A stretch of 64,000 nt of DNA from Schistocephalus solidus (taxonomy: Eukaryota > Platyhelminthes > Cestoda > Diphyllobothriidea > Diphyllobothriidae). A program made the translations under genes and the position numbers. The DNA is taken from the NCBI GenBank assembly GCA_017591395.1, contig WEDG01000819.1, positions 207,001 through 271,000 of the forward strand. The letters are read 5' to 3'. Below, one piece after another: positions 10,430-23,385 of the stretch. Each line of letters opens with the position of its first letter. Position 1 is the first letter of the stretch. Under the pieces are notes generated by a model. That model saw only the letters and a list, made by a program, of their open reading frames with translations, was not told the DNA's origin and searched no databases.

Positions 10430-10760
10430 GGACACGGAAATAGGCATAGTCCCGGTAAATTTCAGGAAGGGTACATATACCCATGTCTTAACGCTAACAC
10501 AAACCCTAACAGAACACTAAACTGTAACCGTAATATTAACCCTAATCCTATCCTCAAACTTTACCCTACAGTTAACACGATAATAACGTCAACTCTTAGC
10601 CAATAATGACCCCTACCCCCAACAATGTCCTTGACCTCAAACTTACACCAAACACTGCACTCAGCTTAATCTTACACATGATTTCCTTGGAGTTTATCGC
10701 AAAGCCACAGGTACTGTGAACAGGTCCTTTTCCTGCGTCCGGTTAAGGTGGCCACAAAAG
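10430..10760 (+). repeat. Dispersed repeat with degenerate AACCCTAA-like words
   Basis: Rich in CTAACAC, ACCCTAAC, AACCGTAA and AACCCTAA words over about 200 bp, followed by CCTTTTCCTGCGTCCGGTTAAGG. It resembles worn telomere-like or variant hexamer DNA but is too irregular to be a telomere. It shares its layout with 9130-9400 (opposite strand) and 20430-20600. Confidence 0.5.
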
Positions 10761-13700
10761 ACATCCTTAGCAGAATATGGACCAAGTGACGTCACAGTAT
10801 CATGACTTCAACCACTCAAGTATGATTTAATTCCCTGCACAGGTGTGCGGCTTCGCTTCTAATGGGATAAAGACTGGCGCGAATCAGCTACATTAAACTG
10901 GAAAGTCTCATTTTCCATCAGCTATTCCACATTCAAAACACGGAAAAAGCACTGACGGCGAATCACGTAAATTTAAAGGGAACCTGGATTCAAATACGTC
11001 GTGACCGATTCTGCTGACATTTGAAGAACGAAGTGAAATTAAGTCACGTCAGGCTCAGATAGGTGAAAATATATGCTTTTGTCAAAATTTGACGGATAAC
11101 AAGAGCCTTTAGTGGCACGCAGCTATCGAAGATGCGGTAAGGCCTTCAGATGGTGTGATTTTTAAAATTTATCGACAAAACTAAGGGCTGTATACGAATT
11201 AACTATTAAAAAATTACATATATTGCCCTTCCAAGAAGGCTTTACTTTACCTTCTATATAAACTGAAGCCTAATTCAATCGTAATAACTCATGAGGATTC
11301 AAAATAATATTTTACTCCTGACGGTAGAGAACATGTCGTGCCTGACATCTGCTGCCGAGTAACAACCAATGCAGTGAGTTCGAAATGCAGGAAATTTTCC
11401 CAAGTTTAATATCCGCATTTGAAACGCCCAGGTGTCGGATTTATATGCGAAAAAGAAACAGAAATGATCTAGTCCTGCCGTCTCAACTAGAAACTGAAAA
11501 GTACATACTGTTGATGACCTAACTCATGCAAACGAAATTTAAGTGAGTACTTAAGCGTTTATTTGTTCCTGTTATTTTGGAGTTTTGAGTGAATTTGAGG
11601 TGCAGAAAGCCTTTCAATAAAGATAACCACATTTTTAGTCCTGTCAGACTGAAGGAAAACATGCAGGATATGGGCGAAGTCAAAGGTTGCCAGATATCCA
11701 AGAAATTTTAAATGCTATTTAATATCAGAGAATAAAACCAATATAGATTTTTGCGTGTTGCTCTACAAGAATATTAACATAAGCAAGAATTGTTTCAAAT
11801 AATGCCTTCTATGACCATAAAAGTTGATCTCAAGTCAACGAAAATCAGGTGTCATGAATCCAATTGTTTTCCGGAACCAAGTAACGAATTCAGATTTAAA
11901 AAGTACTGTCTTTACAAAGTTCTGACGCTTTTCGCATAAAACGCAGTAATAAACTTTTTTACTAGTATTTTTGTCTTACTGCGCCGAGAATTGGGACCGA
12001 TAACAAAATACGTACAAGATAATGTGGTGGTGGACACACACAAAAACAGGTTAAAGTGAAAGCATGCAAAGAGATGACTGTTGTATAAGTTCCACTAATG
12101 TGAAATTTAGAAACACAACGGGAAGAAGATTAGCAGTTTTGCCAAATCTTAGTATATATTCGGCCAATATGGTATGCATTTTAAATCTTAGAACGAGGCA
12201 GTAAAGGTAAACAAACAGTGAAAAACGCATAAAGAGGATAGTGAGTTAGTTTATTGTCAGCAAAAATTTATCAGTAGTTTTAAGGGAAGCTAAAAATCAG
12301 TCACATTCCCGATTTCACCTTGACATAACTTTGGAAAAAGGTAAAGTCCTTAGACATTTGTCAGCTAAGTATCTAATTATATGGGTTGTTAAAGACATAA
12401 TTTATTATAGAAAGTGATTAATTGATCCTAGGAATATTTATTACCAGCGTTTTTCTGGACGTTTTTATTTCTTGACGCGATTTCATGCTTGAACGAGTCT
12501 TCAAAAATGACCCAAACAGCCATTGTCATTAGAAAAGAATATGCAAAAATAGTCACTTCTTTCGGTAAACACTTGAATAACATAACTTATTTAAAAGGTT
12601 TTGATAAACAACTAAAACAAAATATAACTTTATGACCGATCACTTGAAAGATTTACGATCTGACACTAATTGTACAGCAATATCAAAATAACAATAAATA
12701 AATGTTACAAAGAGAATGTTCTCTTAATATACACAAAAGGGTGTTAATGATTTCACTTAACAGTTCAATTAAAATTAATTCATCACAGATACAGTGATTT
12801 TCCAGCATATGCTGCTTTTTCAAAAGACGATATTTCTTAATAAAACAATATTTCTTTTCATCTTTCCTTTAAGTTTTAAATTCGCTTATGGTTGTGCATT
12901 TTGTACACGTGTGGTCTCGGTTTGCGAGTGAGTATAAATCTTCCATAAATGCCAGTTGTTTGCATGGGTTAAGTAATCTACAGGGCAGACTGAATTTGTG
13001 ACACCCAGATCACATTGAGATTTTTTAAACTAGTCCTCACTTAATTTGTACCTTCATTCAAAGACTGGGTTATGTTTCAGCTTATCGGTACGATGTTGTT
13101 CAGTGTAACACATTTCCTCTGCCTTCTTCCTTTTCCCTCCTCTTATCCTTCCCACACTGTGTCTTAAGTAACTTATTTTATTAATTAACTTAACTATGAA
13201 CGTACTGTTTTGTATAAAGTTTTCTTTTCGAATTAAAACTTGCTGTTTTATGTTATGAAACTACAGGATGCAGGTAATAAGCCATTGCGAAATTTTTGGA
13301 TTCCAATAAATTCTGCTTTACACCTTTATAGATTTTTATCAAAAAGGATTTTCTTGAACAGTTTTTATGTCAATCTAAAGGGCCTGTATGAATTTTATGC
13401 CAACACTGCAACACTGATACAATCGAGATTGTTTCAGCTAATTATATAATAATCATTAAGTTTTGGTTGTCTATAGAGAATCCATAAACACGCAAACAGA
13501 GCCTCAGTTTATTGGACTGAAATTCCACACAGCTACCCACTGTGTGGCTTTGTTGTGGTTATTTTACATTCCTCTTCAGTAGTATCCTTACCTCTTCGGT
13601 TAGCTATGCATAATTTTACCCTGCCAATCCAACTGTATTCCTCTCTTGCGCAAATAAACCAGGACAGCAAGAGCACTCGTGAGCTTAAACACCAGAAAAC

Positions 13701-15860
13701 ACAATCAGTCCCACTAGTGAAGATTCTTTTGCGCTCTCGATTGCACTGAACAGGTGATCCTAAACTGCATGAATGCGTTAATACAACTAGCAAGGCCACG
13801 TTTCCACACGATGCTGATTGGTTAACTCGTTTGTGACGCAGTAACACCCACACACATTGCCGATTATGTCAACGTGCAGTCATCTCAAAGGTATATTTCC
13901 TCACTTTTATCACATCCTTGTTATTTTATCACTTAACGATCTGCACTTAGGACAAAATTATTCTGAGTGAGCTAATCAAAGGGACCTATGAAACAATCGA
14001 ATGGTTAATCCGTACAGACCAATTTAAAAATAATACTTTTAACGCATAGGCGGGGATATGTGTAGCATAAATGAATACTAAAGACCACGAATCGTGTATT
14101 AGCTGAGCTGAGCTGTCTGAAAATAAAATTACTGACTGCACTTCCTATTAGAAGGTGAAATCTGTATTCGACATCCAGGCAATTAATTGTTACAGGCACA
14201 TATCTCATAGGTTTCATCAGAAACTGCGATCGATCACAAATACTCTGTATTCCACAAAAAAGTTGACAGAGACATACATTTGCTCCTAACCACTTTGGCA
14301 CCAAATTGCTAATTAATAAACCATCGAGTTTTCCGTCATGAGGTGTGCATTCTCCAAGACAATTACTGAAAATAAATTAATTTATCTTTTAGTGTTACAG
14401 GGTTTGTCAATCAGGTTATAAATTATCACCATTGACTGTAGCATTACCATTTTAATGCATTTTGATAACCACAGCTCAAAAACCTTAGAGGCTTAAATTA
14501 TTAGAAGGTCATATGTGAATTTGGATTGTGGAGTACCGATCAAAGTCATATTACAATGGCATTCATCAGGAAGAACGGATTTCAGGAAAGCAAATGGAGG
14601 GGTAGGTTTCGTCCGGGATGTTTGAACGTGACAAATAAGCCAAAACTAAACACAGGTATTCCTTTAATTGGATATATACTACTTTTCAACATTTATAACG
14701 TGCAACAACTACCTTCGAAGTGTCTTTTAAGCGCCTGAAAAATATCAGGTTAACAAGAAAATTTCATATATTTTAAATGGTGGTGCTAACAAGAAATTTC
14801 TAAATTTAGTCACGGTTCTTGATAGTGACGAAAGATTTAAGTTGAAAAAATTTCTTTTATTATACTTTAACTGAATTACTTGATGCCAAACTTTCATGTC
14901 AATCCCATAAATAACAATGTGAATTGTTAAATAAAAGATTAAAAAAGTTAATAAGGTTTTCAGAGTCAGAATTTGAGCTCGGAAAATGTATATCAGTATT
15001 AAAAAGTTATGATTAGGAAGGTATATTTGGTGAAAACATCTACAACTACTTTGACGCAAATTTGTCTGTTGGTTAGTCAGTTTTGAAATCAAACAAAAGC
15101 TTGAAATTACCAAGTTCTACTGAAACGGAGCTATGCATGATTTGAAAAATTTATTTTTCAGAAGAGCCAAAGTTCTTCCATGAACCGGAAGAAAGGTAAA
15201 CAGGAGGGACGAGCACCATCAGTAAACGAAAAAGAACTGGGGTCATAAATTCAAATGAGCAATGTTTATTTTTTAGAAAATTCACGAATACAGGCCGAAC
15301 CAGCAAGCATGCACTCATCTTGCATGAAAGTGCCTAATTAAGCGTAACCGAGGACTGGCCTATGCAGATTAATCGGGCCAGTTGCTTAGTTTGTTGACCT
15401 CTGCTGACCGATAGGCCAGCAATTTTAATCGAGCCCTGTAGACTTTCTTAATAGAGGCGAAAAACGCTAAAATACCGAACATTTTGACACCACTGCTGTA
15501 GCTACTGTTAACAAGAATGTCCCCTGCATTTGTCGAGGACTCTATGTACAGTTTGCTAGCGGTCACAGTAAGTATTGAGGACGAACCAGGTCACAATATG
15601 AAATCTTTGTGCAAGAAGACTGACTTAACTTTTACGCTGACTTGTAAAATTAGTGACTTTCTTTGTCCAAACGAAGAATGATGTCTGATGCACAATGTTT
15701 TCACTTCCTGCTATATAAAATACTTGTGCGTAAGGTTCACGTAATATGGACGAAGTTAGGGACGATAAGACTTAATCCACATGACCTCTGTAGAATGAGA
15801 AGTTATGACAGTCTGAGCTACGAGGCCCAAACCAAGGACCATGATTCTAATCACAAATAT
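10760..15860. other. No gene recognised; AT-rich
   Basis: Five kilobases of AT-rich sequence with only short chance frames (longest about 122 codons, 14745-15113 minus, low complexity and hydrophobic). No transposon, tRNA or ribozyme motif was found. It could be intergenic DNA or intron. Confidence 0.45.
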
Positions 15861-15877
15861 GAATTAAAATAAGGCGC

Positions 15878-15960
15878 TCTCCTCACTGTCGTGGGTTCGA
15901 ATCCCCCAAGGACATTGAGTTTGTATCCTTGCATCACGTGAATTATTAAAATATGCCAAA
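15878..15960 (+). mobile_element. tRNA-like SINE fragment (B box only)
   Basis: GTGGGTTCGAATCCCCC (about 15892-15908) is a good pol III B box, but no matching A box or acceptor stem is present upstream. The AT-rich tail (ATTATTAAAATATG...) resembles the one after the tRNA-like unit at 43778, which suggests a second SINE family. Confidence 0.4.
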
Positions 15961-17499
15961 ATCTCCGGATAAATCTATTAAAATATCAGTTGCTCGGAAA
16001 GCGTTTTTTGTGTTTCAAATTCAGTGGATGCAGGAGGTAATATGGTTTGTCTTTATCGATATTTAGTCGTAATACAAAATATTAAAAAACTGAGTTCTTT
16101 TAAGTAAAAGCTATTGCCTTAACAGAAGTTAAAATCCTTCTTGGTCGACCTCACTGGTTTATAAGTGAGGAGTCAGCAAAAAGGGCAGATATAGATGTGC
16201 TCTTTTGGTTTAGCGCGTTAGTACAAATTATACTTACTGCTGGTTCATCTAACACATATCTCGTTGAGCTTACTGTGGCGGCTTTGTCCTTGTTTTGGTG
16301 AAGTGTAATGAATTTACTCACGTGCGGCCAGACTGTTTCGAAAGGCATACTTTTGAAGCAAATCGAGTCGCTGTAACATATCCGCTAAGACCTACCGAAG
16401 CGCTATTGGGTAGACTAGTCTGGCAAACGTGGACATTTCATGCCAAGTTTTTTTATTGGTGTCGTCAAAGCCTTGTGATTTGTGCAATTTTGAACCAATC
16501 AGAAGAGCCGCAGGTACTATTCGAAAGCCCAGGTACGTGTTTTTCGCTAACCAGTGGGTCTCTTAGCATCGTCCATGTGTTTTCTGATATATAAACTCCA
16601 GTTTAACCCTTTATTGTTTTTTTCCGAGGAAATTAATGCACGCACTTGGAGTAACTCCTTCGAAAACGCCGTTTTCAGGCTCATGCCATAAGGTAATATG
16701 AGTATTTGAGCTCAAATCCATCAGCTACTACGGTGTAATCACGAAATATTCACTAACTGTTAATAGGCAGTCAGTCATCCACAACTAAGTAATTATTTAC
16801 CATACTGACAACAACCAAAAATGAGACTGAAAACAAGAAGACTTTTCAGTTCGCGATGAGGCATTGTGTCTAACTAAGTCTGCAAATATGGTTTAAGCGT
16901 AATTAGCAGAAAGAGCTACTTAGAAAAATATTGCATAAAAACGGTTTTCGGGAACCTTCATTTCTTATAGTTTTGAAAAGTACAAATACACATATGCAAC
17001 TTAACATAGTCGACAGAACTTGTCCGTTTTTTACATTTTTACTTCTATTAATTTATATAATATATGCAAGTATATTATTTTTCTGTTTCATCTTCGTTCT
17101 GATAACAAAACTTTGGGTCTGGGTAAACCTTGCCTATGATGCATAATAGGTAAATAATCGTCATCATACTCTGCCCCGTCTGCGGCGGTAGTTACTCTCT
17201 GCATATATTACTGGTATATATGCGACTGTCTACGGGGCACTTAATCGCATCCCGTGGCACAATGGGAAGAGAAAGTGCTGAGGTCCCATACCAAGGGGCT
17301 TAGTGTTTAAGTTAATCGTTTTCGAATGATTCAATGTTTCTCCTTGTTAAAAGTAATGTAAAAGTAAATTGTCCGTCTACAGGGATTGCTAAAAAAGACT
17401 ACCAATATCCCCTCTTATTGAGAAAGCAAAAGAACCCGAAATGTTTGATTTCTGACCAGCAGGTTTTTAGTCTGAACGAAAATAAAACAAAACTAGCCT

Positions 17500-18022
17500 A
17501 TGCTGAGTGATTTACTATGCTAATAAGACAGGTGCAGTTAAAAATTCAGAAGAACGGGTTACGCAGCATGACACAATTACAACAGATAGGCTCATTTTAA
17601 AACTATTTTCCCAAAATGAATGCCTTCCTGACTTTGTCCGTCGATGCATGCGACGAAGACAGTTCAAAGAAAAAGGTATTTCCAGAGCTAAGAATAAGGC
17701 TGGCTGTTCCAACAGAAAATAAGTCGTCTACAAAATACCGTGTACCAGTTGTGATGCAGTCTTTTGCGGCCAAACCTGGAAATCTCTACCCGCCTCTTTA
17801 CATGAATATCAGTAAGTGGTTAGGAGACGGAAACCTTATCTCAGGTAACCATGCACACAATGGGCACAGGACACCTTTTTGCATGGGAGGATACCCACAT
17901 CATTGGTGCCTGCCCAACAAGGAAGGGTCACGAATTCCTGGAGGCAATGCACTCAGACGAGGCATGCATTAATAGGCATATCGATTTGGATGCCAATTAC
18001 AAATTTTTCAAGCTCAAGTGAA
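17500..18022 (+). pseudogene. PLE linker and GIY-YIG endonuclease fragment
   Basis: 3' end of a PLE polyprotein in three frames. 17595-17722 gives SQNECLPDFVRRCMRRR, the linker block. About 17726-17810 gives VVYKIPCTSCDAVFCGQT, the GIY-YIG-type core (Y...YCG pattern with FCG). About 17860-18022 gives GHLFAWEDTHI, then GHEFLEAMHSDEACINRHI and DANYKFFKLK, ending in a natural-looking TGA. It is closely related to the minus-strand PLE at 26.8-27.2 kb. At least two frameshifts are present. GIY-YIG nicks target DNA for PLE integration. Confidence 0.8.
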
Positions 18023-18147
18023 AGCAAACACAGCCACTTTCAACAGGATAAATTAAAGCACTGGACGCCTATTGGCTCAAACTTTAGGCAACCGCATAAT
18101 CTTGTGTTAGGTATTGTTTAAAGTTAACTGTTTTGTGTACCATTCCC

Positions 18148-18195
18148 AGTTGTCTGAAGACGAACTGGGGTATCAGACTCCCAAAATTTGCATGA
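18148..18195 (+). ncRNA. Decayed PLE-tail hammerhead motif
   Basis: CTGAAGA at 18154-18160 is a legal core box. The other side reads CCAAAATTT, so G12 of the GAAA box appears mutated to C. Stem II pairing is poor. It lies about 130 bp after the PLE stop and aligns with the motif after the 26.8-kb PLE (CTGACGA ... GAAAATTT). Treated as an inactive relic. Confidence 0.3.
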
Positions 18196-18667
18196 AGTTA
18201 TTTTGTTCCCGGATAACTTCATCTTCATTTAATTGAATTTTTTGGAATGCTGATAATTCAATACGTGACAGCACACAATGCAGCACAAAGGCCGAGAAGC
18301 TGCGAATTTCGAAGTCAACTTGATGATCATTTGCAAGGCTGTGCATGGCGACATGTGATCTGGCCTGTGAACACGACCCACGTTAAGGGGCCTCAGCAAG
18401 CGTTCAGTCCCCTTCGGTTACAATTTCCGTCTCGTCAAACTTGGAGTGCTGTCAGATGAGCTGCGAGACGGAACCTGACGTCAGTCCTCCGCAGTGTCAT
18501 CTTGCATGTTTGCTTATCCGCCTTCATAGTAGACTCCCAGTCTCGCTGACCTGGCGGCTGTGTTGGCAACTGAGCCATTGTCATGACAGAATTCTGCTGA
18601 AGTCGTTTACCGGATTACGTACTAACACATCAACTAAGTCAGAGCAACTGGTAGACGACTGTAGAGG

Positions 18668-18712
18668 CGGATGGCCTGGCATGCGGTGGCGGCAGCAGCA
18701 GCAACAGCAGCG
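18668..18712 (+). repeat. CAG-rich microsatellite-like tract
   Basis: GGCGGCAGCAGCAGCAACAGCAG at the end of a short chance frame. No other feature is associated with it. Confidence 0.5.
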
Positions 18713-19740
18713 GTGACATGGCGGAGGAGGAATGACGTAAGATTCCGCAACTCAGATCATCAAAAATGGCAGTAAGATGAGACAGAAAATCTCGCGAGGA
18801 CTGACAACTAGGTGTAGTCTGTAAACAAGCTCAACGCCGAGCAATTGGTCATGCGGGAAGCACGCATGTGAAAATCCTTTCCCGTACCAAGGTCGGGATG
18901 GCAGTGTGGTGAGGAGTGGCTGGGTTGTGGGCAGTCGAACATTTTCGTGTCAAATGCAAAACTTGATACTTAATATGGTAGGTGTGTGTGTGTGTGTGCC
19001 CCCCTAAACGGGCCAGGTGGTAGATGCGTTGGACCAACACGGGGGCCACATCAGGGCATGGCATGCGTTATTCGGGTTGCGCTCCCATAACAAATGCCGA
19101 ACATGGAGGTGTGGTGGCGCGCCTAGGGGCGGCTAGGACTTATGGGACCCAGCCACGCAAGCCACCTGCGTCCTCTCCCGCCTCCGGTCTTCTTGACTTT
19201 GTCTTGACACCGGGCTCAGGTGGGGGAGGAGGAGAGAGTGCGGTAGATGCAGCGCAAGTCTACTATCACTTTAAACTAAATCACGCGCAAGTCACCGTCA
19301 TTGCTCCACTTTCCCATGGAGCATACGGTGGACATCGCCGGACTACGACGGTCGAACTGTCGTGTGTGTGTGTGTGTTGTGCCCCCTAAACGGGCCACGT
19401 GGTAGATGCGTTGGACCGACACGGGGGCTACATCAGGGCACGGCATGCGTTATTCGGGTTGCGCTCCCATAACAAATGCCGAACATGGAGGTGTGGTGGC
19501 ACGCCTAGGGGCGGCTAGGACTTAGGGGACCCGGCCGCGCCAGCCACCTGCGTCCTCTCCCGCCTTCAGTCTTCTTGACTCTGTCTTGACACCGGGCTCA
19601 GGTGGAGGAGGAGGAGAGAGTGCAGTAGATGCAGCGCAAGTCAACTATCACTTTAAACTAAATCACGCGCAAGTCACCGTCCCTGCTCAACTTTCCCATG
19701 AGCATACGGTGGACATCGTCGGACTACGACGGTCGAACTG

Positions 19741-19742
<2 letters not shown>

Positions 19743-19825
<83 letters not shown>
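19743..19825 (+). repeat. (GT)n microsatellite
   Basis: About 80 bp of nearly pure GT directly after the unit-terminal hairpin. It is much longer than the GT run after the preceding unit. Confidence 0.95.
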
Positions 19826-20184
19826 CCCCCTAAACGGACCACGTGGTAGATGCGTTGGACCAACACGGGGCCAAATTAGGGCACGGCAGGCGTTATTCGG
19901 GTTGCGCTCCCATAACAAATGCCGAACATGGAGGTGTGGTGGCACGCCTAGGGGTGGCTAGGACATAGGGGGCCCAGCCGCGCCAGCCACCTGCGTCCTC
20001 TCCCGCCTCCGGTCTTCTTGACTCTGTCTTGACACCGGGCTCAGGTGGGGGAGGAGGAGAGAGTGCGGTAGCTGCAGCGCAAGGCTACTATCACTTAAAA
20101 CTAATTCACGCGCAAGTCACCGTCCCTGCACCACCTGGTGTGGAGCATACGGTGGACCTCGTCGAAATCGACGGTCGAACTGCC

Positions 20185-20187
<3 letters not shown>

Positions 20188-20240
<53 letters not shown>
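20188..20240 (+). repeat. (GT)n microsatellite
   Basis: About 50 bp of GT after the third satellite unit, again directly behind the CGTCGA-AA-TCGACG hairpin. Confidence 0.95.
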
Positions 20241-20241
<1 letters not shown>

Positions 20242-20429
20242 TGTGACTGAGGTTGTTTTCTTGCACATACCGGTTAGCTATCATACTAGAATCGATTGTG
20301 AATGGGAAACGTCTGGTGGATTTATGCTCCGGGCATCGCGCCTCCCTCTTGTCAAAAAGCTTACTTGTATGCAGTTGCCTAGAGAGGAATTACTGACAGC
20401 CTTTGAACCCCAGCCATAGCACAACTCGT

Positions 20430-20600
20430 CAACTGACTGTGTCGTCCTCAATAGGTCTGAGCGTATTTAAGCTGCCTAAACGTAAGTTTAACCTCAGCGT
20501 ACACCATAACCGTAACCTCAGTCCTTACCTCAGCTTTCGTGGAAGTGAGAGGAAAGACACCTGTATTACGTTCCTGTCTGGTTAAAGGTATATAAGCAAT
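20430..20600 (+). repeat. Dispersed repeat with AACCTCA/AACCGTAA words
   Basis: Contains TTTAACCTCAG, CCATAACCGTAACCTCAG and AAAGACACCTGTATTACG. The last block matches the complement of 9150-9175. Probably the same family as at 9.1 and 10.4 kb. Confidence 0.4.
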
Positions 20601-21094
20601 AGTTGCCAATTAACGTAGTGGCTCTGGAAGTAGCCAGTTGAAGGAGTAATGCAGTCTTACACAGAATTGTAAGGTAATAATGTAATGGATCCCCTCAAAA
20701 TGCAACCTCCATATCATTTCCACTTTTGTGGACTCCGAGGTACACCAGAATGCAGTTGGGTATGTTTACACATAGAGGGATTGTTTAAATTTGTTGGTTA
20801 TTACGCCGATGCTCCCCTTCCATTGCCATCGGAAAGCCCACGGTGCGATAAGCGAGCGAGACACAGGTGGCGCGAGACTATTTCACTGTAAACAAATTCA
20901 GGCATAAGCCATTTGCCACTGATGAATACAGTTCATTGCGATAGCTGAGTTGTCCATGTCAAAAAAAAACTATATGCAAGTTTGTGCTTAGCACAAAAAC
21001 GAATGCTACATTTCCAAATGTAAGCAGAAGGCTGTTTCGAGCAAAGTTACTGGTGAAAGAAGAAGAGAAGTTCACCGGGAGAGGGTTATTAGGT

Positions 21095-21139
21095 GTCCGA
21101 CGTTTCCGGTAGGAGTTTCGTCTACCCATCTTCGGAGAC
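21095..21139 (-). ncRNA. PLE-tail-type hammerhead motif, slightly diverged
   Basis: Read on the minus strand: stem I GTCT (136-139 of this kilobase) pairs with GGAC (95-98). The core box is CCGAAGA, with U4 changed to C. Stem II is GG(G)TAG/CTACC with a U-G closing pair and one bulge. GAAA is followed by CGTC, so stem III is only ACGT. An AATAA string follows downstream. The plan matches the ribozymes at 32.7 and 45.3 kb. The C4 change should weaken it. Confidence 0.45.
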
Positions 21140-21599
21140 TGGTGAGCCCTTATTTTATGCCGTTCGTTGTTTAGTGCGTAACCTGCCAATACCGACTACC
21201 GGGATGTATCAGACCCGCATTCCACTGTCACTTGCGTAACCACCGCCGCCCCTTTAACCAACTATGAGGCTGCATCCGTCTGCATCTCACTATGGCTTGT
21301 TTCACCCCACCCAGGTATTTAGCCTCAAGCCTTTCCCAAGGAATTCGTGCAACTGCTATATGAAGGTCTTTTTCTCGTACTGGGCGACAGCCCATGTGCA
21401 AACGCCAATGAAATCAGCATCTTCGTCCGCACGGATGCAAACCAGTCCATTAACGGTTTTCACGCCGACAATGTTTGTTTCGCAAGGGTCCCCACTAGAG
21501 CGTGTCTAGCTGCGGTGACCGCTAAGGGACTCCGAGTCTGAAATCCAAACTTCAAAATACCAGTAGATATCCAAACACTGCTGGGAAATAGTTAGCACT

Positions 21600-23270
21600 G
21601 ACAGACATTAGGGACGTGGAACGTTGCCACTTTCTACGTGCCCAGTTCCTTCTTAGTTATTTGGCTCACAATTTTTTTGCAGCACAATTTTAAAAACGCT
21701 CCGGTGTGTGCTGGTTTTAGCGAACTCCCTGGTATGGAGACCTGGTACCTCTCATGAGATTTCGTGGGATTTTGGCATAGTGGTGGACCAAAAAGTCCGC
21801 TCCGACCGTTCATTTCAAGGTTGTCGCTTTTAACCCTGCTGAACCAAACCGCAGTGCCGAGGAAGACAGCAAATCGACATAGTGAGTGCTCAAAATCACA
21901 TTTTTTTCTATAGTGGTAACACCTGACTGCGGTATTTCCTTTAGCAAATGATTAATATTACTGGGAGCCTACGTGCCATCGAAGTACTATAACTTCTGTT
22001 CCACGAGTGTGTTCGCCAGACGTAGGCCGTTACTTATTTCGAGGTTACCTCCATTGAGAGTCACTCCACCATCTACCACGTGTAAGGCGCCAGGTTGCCA
22101 GAGGTTATACTAACGGGTGGAGCTGAAGACCACTCCAAAGCCTTAACTCCGGCACATGAATAAGATGACTTAAGTTCTGAAGATAGCAGATCTCGAGTGG
22201 ATCAGAAAGAGTACTGCCAACCAGGAAGGTTATCCCACAATCCCCTCAATTCTTTATTTGAAACTTCAGCCTAGAAAGCAACTTTGAATTCGCAACCAAT
22301 CCAATTGAACTCCTGTCACAATTCACGATATCCCAGATCTGCGTTTTGTTGTTTTACTGAATAACTATCGGACCGTGGTAAAAACTGGTCATTCTTATTA
22401 CTGAGCAGGTTATTGCCCTTCAAGATGAACAGATGAAAAGCACGATCAACAAATGATTCTAGTTCTGTACTTTTTTCTGTGTAATCTCTTGGTAAGCATA
22501 AAAAATTGAGGCTGAAATAAATTGGCACATAGGTAAACGTTTGTCAATTTTAGATAATTTTAGGATTGGTTGATTAAGATGCAAACTGGACAGTCGATTT
22601 TTCGGAACGTTCGGTTTATTCAATTTGCGTTTAGCTTTTAAAAGTTATATAACGTGTTACTATTTGAACCTACTCGAGGATACTGCATATTCTTAGGATT
22701 TAAAAGTTGATTTTGTTTGATATGTACACTTCGAGCTGTTTTCTTGTAAAGTTTTCATCAACTATATGTATCTGGTAAAGATAATATGATTTAAGTCCAC
22801 ATTATGAAATATTTTAGCAAACTTTCGTACCAAACAATCACTATTTGGTGTGCAGAAGTTTAGTGTTCCAAACTGCGAATATTTTCTATTAAAAAGGTAA
22901 GTAATTATCTATCACAAGCATACATAATTTAACTTGGGTTTTGAACGTAATCTGAAAATAGTTTTGATTTAAAAGCCAATGTATCAAGATGTATTAACCA
23001 ATAACTTATTTCCGAGTCTTCCAATGAGAAAACATCACAGAGACCTTCATTTTATATTAAGAACGTGCCTGAGGCCTGCTAATTTCGAGGTTACTATTGA
23101 AGATGCTTAATGCAATCAGGGCTCATGCATATGTTTCATTGTAAGCGTAACTTTGGAGCAAGAGCATACGAAGTTATTTGGCACGAGTAGAAAACGATCG
23201 CTCGTTTCTTATATATAGTGTCTTAAGGTACAGTTTTTATGCAAATAGCTGATATAGGAGTATACTATAG
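21600..23270. other. No gene recognised
   Basis: Mixed AT-rich sequence with only chance frames. No known motif. Confidence 0.45.
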
Positions 23271-23289
23271 GCATAGGTGCTTATTTGTT

Positions 23290-23385
23290 GTCTTTAGCCC
23301 GCCATGTTGCGGCACACGAGGATAAAGCTCGTGACCTGTTGATTAGAAGTCCAACGCTCTAACCTAGTGCGCTATGAGCGCTGCA
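23290..23385 (-). mobile_element. tRNA-like SINE head fragment
   Basis: The minus strand retains a worn tRNA-like head: an A-box-like stretch near 23365-23380, and GAAGTCCAACGCTCT on the plus strand corresponding to the anticodon arm of other copies. The B box is decayed. It abuts the inverted satellite at 23385. Confidence 0.45.

Larger units (their letters stand above)
18990..20245 (+). repeat. Three-unit satellite ending in (GT)n, derived from the LINE 3' end
   Basis: Tandem units begin at about 18998, 19381 and 19823, each starting CCCCCTAAACGG. Each runs about 380-390 bp and ends CGACGGTCGAACTG followed by a GT run of different length. The second half of each unit (CTTCTTGACTCTGTCTTGAC to the terminal hairpin) is homologous to the LINE 3'UTR at 3890-4045 and 7900-8090. 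The first half (GGTGGTAGATGCGTTGG..., GCTCCCATAACAAATGCCG) is not found there. This looks like a non-autonomous element that borrows the LINE 3' end. Confidence 0.8.

Noticed and set aside
14745..15113. 122-codon minus frame, hydrophobic
   Set aside because: AT-driven composition, no recognisable domain and no neighbouring exon signals.
17250..17300. A-box-like GTGGCACAATGGGAAGAG
   Set aside because: No B box at tRNA distance. It may be a SINE-tail scrap, since the tail contains a similar GGCACAA word.
18445..18480. CAGATGAGCTGCGAGACGGAAC as a possible hammerhead
   Set aside because: U4 is replaced and stem II does not pair.
19586..20419. Frames encoding alternating Cys-Val
   Set aside because: Translations of (GT)n microsatellites.
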